From Actinomycetota bacterium (GTDB taxonomy: Bacteria > Actinomycetota > Actinomycetes > Mycobacteriales > HKI-0501), in the NCBI GenBank assembly GCA_030840805.1, contig JAVEDU010000098.1, positions 1 through 64,000 of the forward strand: a DNA stretch of 64,000 nucleotides, read 5' to 3'. Shown piece by piece: positions 59,025 to 64,000 of this stretch; the first letter of the stretch is position 1, and every line of letters begins with the position of its first letter. A program made the position numbers and the translations under genes. Under the pieces are notes generated by a model that was not told the DNA's origin, searched no databases, and worked only from the letters and a program-made list of their open reading frames with translations.

Positions 59025-59402
59025 GTGACCGAACCGGTACGCGTGGTGCGGGAGAGTGAGGCGGTGGACGCCGATCCGACGCCGGGCATGCGCCGTCGGC
59101 AGGCGTTCACCGCGCCCGGCCTGTGGGCGGGCGTGGTCCACACCGAGCCCGGTGCCACCTCCGGGTGGCACCATCACAGCGGGCACGAGACCAGCCTGTA
59201 CGTCGTGGCCGGCCGGATGCGGCTGGAGTTCGGACCGGGTGGCGGGGAGGTTGTCGAGGCCGGCCCCGGCGACTTCATCCACGTGCCCGCGGGGGCGATC
59301 CACCGGGAGTCGAACCCGGACGACGGGCCGTCGACCGCCGTGATCGCCCGCACCGGCGAGGGACCTCCGACGGTGAACGTGGACGGCCCGGCACCCGCCT
59401 GA
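59025..59402 (+). CDS. Small cupin (Cupin_2 type)
   Basis: A 125-residue cupin. The metal motif is WHHHSGHETSLYVVAGRMRL (H, H, E), the second half PGDFIHVPAGAIHRESNPD (H). Metal ligands appear complete. The third of three in-frame GTG codons (VTEPVRVV) is best spaced from GGAGGG. Product likely a small dioxygenase-like or regulatory protein. Convergent with the XRE gene after four bases. Confidence 0.85.
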   Translation: MTEPVRVVRESEAVDADPTPGMRRRQAFTAPGLWAGVVHTEPGATSGWHHHSGHETSLYVVAGRMRLEFGPGGGEVVEAGPGDFIHVPAGAIHRESNPDDGPSTAVIARTGEGPPTVNVDGPAPA

Positions 59403-59406
59403 TCGC

Positions 59407-60723
59407 TCAGTCGGACAGGACGCGCGCCCGTTCCTCGAACACATCGACCTGGGGCTGTCCTCGGTGCGGGCGCAGGAGTCGGCGGAGCAGCAGCACCCGC
59501 CCGGCGCTCCGTACGCTGGCCACTCCCGCGGACAGCTCGGCCACCCGGGTGGCCACCGCGGCGGCCTGATCGATCTCGCCGGCGTGAACATGGGCCTCGG
59601 CGAGCCACGACAGGTAGAGCGCCAGTTCGCGTGCGTGCGTGGTGTCGTAGCCGCCGGTCACCGGGACCAGGAGCGCGATGGCGCGGCGCGGGCGGCGTAG
59701 CTCGGTCAGGCAGCGGCCGGCCATGACGTCGACCTCCGCCCTCGTCAGCCAGTACGCCCAGGACGGCCCGTCACCCGGCTCTGCCGCGGCGAAGGCATCG
59801 TCGGCGGCGCCGAGGGCCTGTTCCGTGGCCCGCACGTCACCGAGTCGGGCGTGCGCCCAGGCGACGCGTTCGAGCAGGAGCGCTCGCGCCGGGGGAGTGG
59901 CGTGCCGTTCGCCCTCCGCGTACGCGCCTGCCGCGAGCAGGACAGCCTCGCGTGGGTCACCCACGTTCGCCGTCTGGTAGGACAACGACGAGAGCAGGTT
60001 GGCCGCGAGCGACGCGCTCCGGGCGGCGTGGGCCGCCGACACGCCGCCGAGGAGGTAGCGCTCGGCCTGGCGGATCAGGCCCGCATCCGCGGCCACCCAT
60101 CCGGCGAGCTGACAGAGGTCGGCCACCGCGGCCAGCAGGGCGCGACCCGCCTCCGCCGAGTAGGTGGCCTCCCGGACCGCGTCCAGCGTGAGCAGCAGCT
60201 CCGTGCGCACCAGGTCGTACAGGTCGCCACCGCCGAGGACGTCATCCATGCGGCGGAGCAGGCCGACTCGTTCACCCACGAGCTGTGCGAGCCGTTCGCC
60301 GACCCGGCGACCGGCCCGCATCTGGACGACCTGCGGCGCCTCGGTGGTCCGCCACTCCTGGGCGAGTCGCAGCGCGCTCCCGGCGGCGAGCGGCCGGTCG
60401 TCGGCGAGGAAGCGGGCGAGGTCGCCGGTGGCATCACGTCCCCAGCCGGTGTGCCGCAGGCCCGGCGCGGCGTCGTGCCCGGGGCCAACCCGGGTCAGCC
60501 CCGTCTCGAAACGAGTGCGGGCATCGTTGTCCGCGCGCTCCAGGGCGGTGTCGAGGACACGTTGCAGGTCCGGGCGTGGGTGGACCTCCCCGGCACCCGA
60601 CTCCCACGTGGAGATGGTGCGTGGGGCGACACCGAGGTACGCCGCGAAGTCGCGGACGCTCAGCCGCAGGGCGGCGCGCAGCGCACGGGCCTGGTGTCCC
60701 GACCACCTCTCCACAGCTGCCAC
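59407..60723 (-). CDS. XRE-family regulator with TPR-like C-terminus
   Basis: A 438-residue regulator. The N-terminal helix-turn-helix is LRLSVRDFAAYLGVAPRTIS with STWESGAG (residues about 18-48). The rest is an all-helical, Ala/Leu-rich array that resembles tetratricopeptide repeats (AERYLLGGVSAAHAARSASL; GDPREAVLLAAGAYAEGERH; LGDVRATEQALGAADDAFAA). This pattern is frequent in actinobacterial regulators of development or secondary metabolism. GTG start with GAGGT upstream. Signal and targets unknown. Confidence 0.83.
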   Translation of the reverse strand: MAAVERWSGHQARALRAALRLSVRDFAAYLGVAPRTISTWESGAGEVHPRPDLQRVLDTALERADNDARTRFETGLTRVGPGHDAAPGLRHTGWGRDATGDLARFLADDRPLAAGSALRLAQEWRTTEAPQVVQMRAGRRVGERLAQLVGERVGLLRRMDDVLGGGDLYDLVRTELLLTLDAVREATYSAEAGRALLAAVADLCQLAGWVAADAGLIRQAERYLLGGVSAAHAARSASLAANLLSSLSYQTANVGDPREAVLLAAGAYAEGERHATPPARALLLERVAWAHARLGDVRATEQALGAADDAFAAAEPGDGPSWAYWLTRAEVDVMAGRCLTELRRPRRAIALLVPVTGGYDTTHARELALYLSWLAEAHVHAGEIDQAAAVATRVAELSAGVASVRSAGRVLLLRRLLRPHRGQPQVDVFEERARVLSD

Positions 60724-61040
60724 GGCAGTACCTCACTCCGGCGGCGGTACGGCCAGCGTAGGCCCGCGAGGTGCAGCGAGAGTGCGACGCGCGGACCTGT
60801 CCCGGCGTCCCGGCGCGGGCGAGGCTGGCCACGGCCGGACCGGCGATGCTGCCCCCTCGACCGTCGCCGGTCCGGTCCGGTCCGGTCGGGGCGAGGTGAG
60901 ACCCGTGAGCTGATCGAGCTACCGCGGCCGCGCTCGCGAAGCGGGGCCCCGGATTCCCTGCCGGCGATCGTGACGTCCCACGCGCGGGACGGCCCCGGGT
61001 TACGGTGCCCAAACGATCCACCGAGGACGGGGAGTGCGCC
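60724..61040. other. Gene-free divergent gap
   Basis: 317 bases between the divergent XRE and serine-hydrolase genes, expected to hold both promoters. It contains a short tandem run of CCGGT (four units, about 60867-60887) and nothing else recognisable. Confidence 0.5.
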
Positions 61041-62273
61041 GTGGGACAGCTGCAGGTCGAGGTCGAGGCCGCCGAGGTCGGAATGGACGCCGGTCGGTTG
61101 TCCCGAGTGGACAGCCACCTCGCGCGGTACGTCGACGAGGGGCGGCTGCCCGGTTGGCTTGTCATGGTGTCGCGCGGGGGCAAGGTCGCACACCTGTCCA
61201 CGTACGGCCGGCGGCACGTGGAGGACGGGCTCGACGTCGAGGTCGACTCGATGTTCCGGATCTACTCGATGACCAAGCCGATCACCTCGGTCGCGGCGCT
61301 CATGCTGTACGAGGAGGGAGCGTTCGAGCTGACCGATCCGGTCAGTCGCTTCATCCCGTCCTTCGCCGACATGCGGGTGTGGACGGGTGGCTCGGATCTG
61401 CGGCCCGTCACCGTGCCGGCCACCGAGCCGGTCCGGATCTGGCACCTGCTCACCCATACCGCGGGGCTCACGTACGGGTTCCACCGCAGCCACCCCGTCG
61501 ACGCGCGGTACCGGGCCGCCGGGTACGAGTTCGCCACCCCGCCCGGCGCCGACCTCGCCCAGGTGTGCGACGACTGGGCCGCGCAGCCGCTGCTGTTCCA
61601 GCCCGGCGCCGAGTGGAACTACTCCGTGGCCACCGACGTCCTCGGCCGGGTCGTCGAGGTCGCGTCGGGACAGTCGCTGGACGAGTTCTTCGCCGAGCGC
61701 ATCCTCGGTCCACTGGGGATGACCGACACCGCGTTCAGTGTGGAGGGTCCGGCCGCCGACCGGCTCGGGCGGCTGTACGTCGCCACCCCGGGGGGTGGCA
61801 TGGCGCCGTTCGACCAGCTCGGGGCGGCGGCGCTGAGCCGGCCGGACTTCCTGTCCGGGGGCGCGGGGCTGGTGTCCACGGCGGCGGACTACCACCGGTT
61901 CACCCAGCTGCTGCTGCGCGGCGGGGAGCTGGACGGCGTACGACTGCTCAGCCCGCGGACCGTCGGATACATGACCCGCAACCACCTCCCCGGCGGCGCG
62001 GACCTGGAGTCGTTCGGGCGTCCGCTGTACGCCGAGACGCCGTTCAGCGGGGTCGGGTTCGGCCTCGGGGTGTCGGTCGTGGACGACCCCGTGGCGTACC
62101 GCGTCCTGACCAGCGCGGGGGAGTACGGCTGGGGCGGGCTCGCGAGCACGGCGTTCTGGATCGACCCGGCCGAGGACCTCACCGTGCTGTTCATGACCCA
62201 GCTGGTGCCGTCCAGCGCCCTGCCGGTCCGGTCGTACCTGCGCCAGCTCGTGCAGCAGGCCCTGATCGGGTGA
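61041..62273 (+). CDS. Serine beta-lactamase-fold esterase-like hydrolase
   Basis: A 410-residue class C beta-lactamase-fold protein of the esterase EstB type. The nucleophile motif is IYSMTKPITS (S-x-x-K); the second motif is WNYSVATDVLGRVVE (Tyr, without the Asn of true beta-lactamases); the third is WGG in YGWGGLASTAFWIDP. It lacks an obvious signal peptide. It is therefore more likely an esterase or D-aminopeptidase-like enzyme than a resistance enzyme. GTG start chosen with GGGGAG seven bases upstream. Confidence 0.87.
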   Translation: MGQLQVEVEAAEVGMDAGRLSRVDSHLARYVDEGRLPGWLVMVSRGGKVAHLSTYGRRHVEDGLDVEVDSMFRIYSMTKPITSVAALMLYEEGAFELTDPVSRFIPSFADMRVWTGGSDLRPVTVPATEPVRIWHLLTHTAGLTYGFHRSHPVDARYRAAGYEFATPPGADLAQVCDDWAAQPLLFQPGAEWNYSVATDVLGRVVEVASGQSLDEFFAERILGPLGMTDTAFSVEGPAADRLGRLYVATPGGGMAPFDQLGAAALSRPDFLSGGAGLVSTAADYHRFTQLLLRGGELDGVRLLSPRTVGYMTRNHLPGGADLESFGRPLYAETPFSGVGFGLGVSVVDDPVAYRVLTSAGEYGWGGLASTAFWIDPAEDLTVLFMTQLVPSSALPVRSYLRQLVQQALIG

Positions 62274-62362
62274 AAGAAGGGGGGTCCCCGCGTCCCGCCG
62301 GGTTGTGTCATCGTTCAGGATGTGAGCGCCGTCACCTTCGGCGCCGGACGAACGGAGCCCGT

Positions 62363-63202
62363 GTGCGCATCCCCCTCCGCAGTGTGTCGGCGACCGGCGC
62401 GGCCGTCGTCGCGGCCGTCGTCCTGTCCGGCGTGGTGCCCTCGAGCGCTGTGGCGGCACCCAGGTGGGCGCCCGCTGCCAGCGCCACCGTGCACCCCGGC
62501 GTCGTCACGGACACCGCGGGAGGCCAGTGCACGTCCAACTTCGTGTTCACCGGGAGCGACGGCTCGGTGTACCTCGGCCAGGCCGCGCACTGTGCCGGTA
62601 CGGGCGCCGCGACCGAGACCGACGGGTGCGGCGCGGGCTCGCTCCCGCTCGGTACGCCGGTCGCCGTCGACGGGGCGACCCGGCCCGGTGAGCTGGTGTA
62701 CAGCTCGTGGCGCGCCATGCAGGCGCGCGGCGAGACCGACCCCGGCACCTGCGCGTTCAACGACCTGGCGCTGGTGCGGATCGACCCCGCCGACGTCGGC
62801 AGGGTGAACCCGAGCGTGCCGTACTGGGGCGGACCTACCGGGCTCGGCGCCGGGTCCACCGCGGCCGGGGACCTCGTGTACTCGTACGGCAACTCGCCGC
62901 TGCGGCAGGGCGTGTCGGCGCTCAGCCCCAAGCAGGGCGCGAGCCTCGGGGACGACGGCAACGGCTGGAGCCACACGGTGCTCACACTGACGCCGGGCGT
63001 GCCGGGTGACTCGGGCAGCGCGTTCCTCGACGCGAACGGCCGGGCCATCGGCGTGCTGGCGACGCTGGCCCTGCTGCCCGTGCCGACGAGCAACGGGGTC
63101 GGTGACCTGCCGCGCGAGCTGGCGTACGCGCAGCGGACGAGCGGGATCGACGGGCTGCAACTCGCGCTGGGCACCGAACCGTTCCAGCCGCCGCTGCTCT
63201 GA
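62363..63202 (+). CDS. Secreted trypsin-like serine protease
   Basis: A 279-residue exported chymotrypsin-fold protease. A signal peptide (RSVSATGAAVVAAVVLSGVV, cleavage near AVAAP) precedes the catalytic triad: His in LGQAAHCAG, Asp in FNDLALVRID, Ser in GVPGDSGSAFLD. Two to three Cys pairs (GGQCTS with AAHC; TDGCG and GTCAF) may bond. The GTG start has GGAG upstream. The target is unknown; the next gene starts in its stop codon region. Confidence 0.9.
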   Translation: MRIPLRSVSATGAAVVAAVVLSGVVPSSAVAAPRWAPAASATVHPGVVTDTAGGQCTSNFVFTGSDGSVYLGQAAHCAGTGAATETDGCGAGSLPLGTPVAVDGATRPGELVYSSWRAMQARGETDPGTCAFNDLALVRIDPADVGRVNPSVPYWGGPTGLGAGSTAAGDLVYSYGNSPLRQGVSALSPKQGASLGDDGNGWSHTVLTLTPGVPGDSGSAFLDANGRAIGVLATLALLPVPTSNGVGDLPRELAYAQRTSGIDGLQLALGTEPFQPPLL

Positions 63203-63720
63203 ACCGCCGGCCGGGGCCGACCGGTCCGGCGCGGGCCTGGCTCGTTCGGGCCGGCCGGTACGGCGAGGACGAGGCGCTCGCGCTCGATGCCGGGATCGCC
63301 GTGGTCGGCTGGTCCGAGCTGGGCGACCTCGGGGCGCTCGAGTCCCGCGCGGAACTGTTCGACCTGCTCCGGGACACCTATCCGGGGGCGCCGCGGGCGA
63401 GGCTGATCAACTGGCGGGGTCAGCTGTGGGCGTTTCGCGGCGCGATGACCCCCGGAGACCTGGTGGCCCTACCGCTGAAGACGACCGGCGAGGTGGCGAT
63501 CGGCCGGGTGACCGGCGGCTATGCGTACCGCCCCGAACCACCACCCACCGCGCGGCACGTCCGTCCGGTCGAGTGGCTGGTCACCGACGCGCCGAGGGCC
63601 TCGATCCGCGACGACCTGCTGCACACGCTCGGCGCCGGCATGACGGTGTGCGAGGTGCGGCGGCACCGTGGCGCGCACCGGCTGGCGGCCCTGGCGGCGA
63701 CCGGGGCCGACCCGGGCTGA
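63199..63720 (+). CDS. Mrr-N-like domain protein without a nuclease domain
   Basis: About 173 residues resembling the N-terminal domain found before Mrr-type nuclease domains: WLVRAGRYGEDEALALDAGI, LINWRGQLWAFRGAMTPGDL, LPLKTTGEVAIGRVTGGYAY and LLHTLGAGMTVCEVRRHRG. The catalytic Mrr domain (D-ExK) is absent and the frame ends here, so it is probably a DNA/RNA-binding or modified-base reader alone. No ATG, GTG or TTG precedes the first conserved part; the only well-placed start is CTG at 63199 (CTGA overlap with the protease stop), otherwise GTG at 63301 would remove conserved N-terminus. The start is therefore uncertain. Confidence 0.68.
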   Translation: MNRRPGPTGPARAWLVRAGRYGEDEALALDAGIAVVGWSELGDLGALESRAELFDLLRDTYPGAPRARLINWRGQLWAFRGAMTPGDLVALPLKTTGEVAIGRVTGGYAYRPEPPPTARHVRPVEWLVTDAPRASIRDDLLHTLGAGMTVCEVRRHRGAHRLAALAATGADPG

Positions 63721-63721
63721 G

Positions 63722-64000
63722 TCACCCCGCCGGACGGAGCACATGGTCCGCCCGGGCGGCGGTGGTGCGAACCAGCTCGGCGTTGCGCTCGTCGGTGCCC
63801 CGTGCCCAGCGGTACGCCGCCTCGGCGTCGCGACCGTGCGCGCGGTGCCGCGCCGCCAGCCGTTCCAGCCTCAGCCCCCGGTCGACATCGAGGAACCAGG
63901 CCTCGTCCAGCAGGGGACGGACCGCCTCCCAGCCGCCGTGGTCGTGGAGGAGGTAGTTCCCCTCGGTGATCACCAGCGGGACGCCCGCCGGTACCGCGAT
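63722..64000 (-). CDS. Nucleoside/uridine kinase-like P-loop protein, C-terminal part (partial)
   Basis: The last 92 residues of a kinase of the uridine kinase/pantothenate kinase-like group. Visible parts are PLVITEGNYLLHDHGGWEAV, LDEAWFLDVDRGLRLERLAA and RHRAHGRDAEAAYRWARGTD with ERNAEL. These match the mid and C-terminal conserved segments of small actinobacterial nucleotide/fructose-type kinases (EGNYLL; RH...G). The Walker A end lies outside the window. Convergent with the Mrr-N-like gene, one base between stops. Confidence 0.85.
   Translation of the reverse strand: MAVPAGVPLVITEGNYLLHDHGGWEAVRPLLDEAWFLDVDRGLRLERLAARHRAHGRDAEAAYRWARGTDERNAELVRTTAARADHVLRPAG

Noticed and set aside
60867-60887. 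Tandem CCGGT repeat
   Set aside because: Four short units of a G/C-rich pentamer can arise by chance here; no link to a promoter or coding change is evident.
61041-62273. True beta-lactamase resistance gene
   Set aside because: The YxN motif lacks Asn and the third motif is WGG rather than KTG; no export signal; an esterase-like hydrolase is more likely.

Overview
The window is 64 kb of chromosome from a high-GC Gram-positive bacterium (Actinomycetota). Third codon positions are almost always G or C, GTG starts are common, and AGGAGG-like ribosome sites precede most genes. The gene content also fits: a PaaX-like regulator, a predicted F420-type PPOX flavoenzyme, a DUF5335 protein, and a tRNA-Glu/Asp/Phe group as in mycobacteria. 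A chemotaxis receptor points to a lineage with a motile stage. The genus cannot be fixed from this stretch. I see no phage genes, transposase, integrase, rRNA or CRISPR array.

Layout. 1-5.5 kb: the end of a chemotaxis receptor faces a minus-strand run (glycogen-debranching-type hydrolase, GT4 glycosyltransferase, two DUF2267 proteins, DsbA-like protein); one DUF2267 protein is fused to a pterin-carbinolamine-dehydratase-like domain. 5.6-17.9 kb: a divergent catabolic block. To the left run a cupin, a YtcJ-like amidohydrolase, a duplicated Lrp-type regulator and an FdhF/YdeP-type molybdopterin oxidoreductase. To the right run an FAD monooxygenase, a ribose-type ABC importer and an aldehyde dehydrogenase. 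19.1-22 kb: a V4R-like/GAF/GGDEF/EAL cyclic-di-GMP enzyme. 22.3-29.3 kb: a tightly coupled six-gene operon resembling the core of a type IV secretion system (VirB2-, VirB3-, VirB4-, VirB6-, VirB8- and VirB1-like) without a coupling protein or relaxase. 29.4-34 kb: formaldehyde dehydrogenase, IclR regulator, and a vanillate-demethylase-like reductase and Rieske oxygenase with a small Cys/His protein between them, preceded by two perfect palindromes. The oxygenase probably releases formaldehyde that the dehydrogenase oxidises.

36.3-38.4 kb: tRNA-Glu and tRNA-Asp, then an opposing secreted phosphoesterase gene, then tRNA-Phe. 38.5-41.8 kb: a secreted sugar dehydrogenase divergent from gluconate kinase and gluconate permease. 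41.8-42.6 kb: the wreck of a second PAS/GGDEF protein. 42.6-48.5 kb: mixed small genes (PsiE-like, DUF5335, NYN nuclease, two redox enzymes, DUF72, acyltransferase). 48.6-58.7 kb: acyl-CoA metabolism, with acetoacetyl-CoA synthetase, thioesterase and an aerobic benzoyl-CoA (box) set of BoxB, BoxC and benzoate-CoA ligase under a PaaX-like regulator; boxA is not in the window. 59-64 kb: cupin, XRE regulator, serine hydrolase, secreted trypsin-like protease, a Mrr-N-like protein without a nuclease domain, and a partial kinase.

Two families of long palindromes, two copies each (17.9 and 58.7 kb; 30.7 and 47.9 kb), lie at gene ends. The most unusual items are the secretion-like operon, the palindrome families, the twin operator before the Rieske gene, the DUF2267-dehydratase fusion and the decayed cyclic-di-GMP gene.
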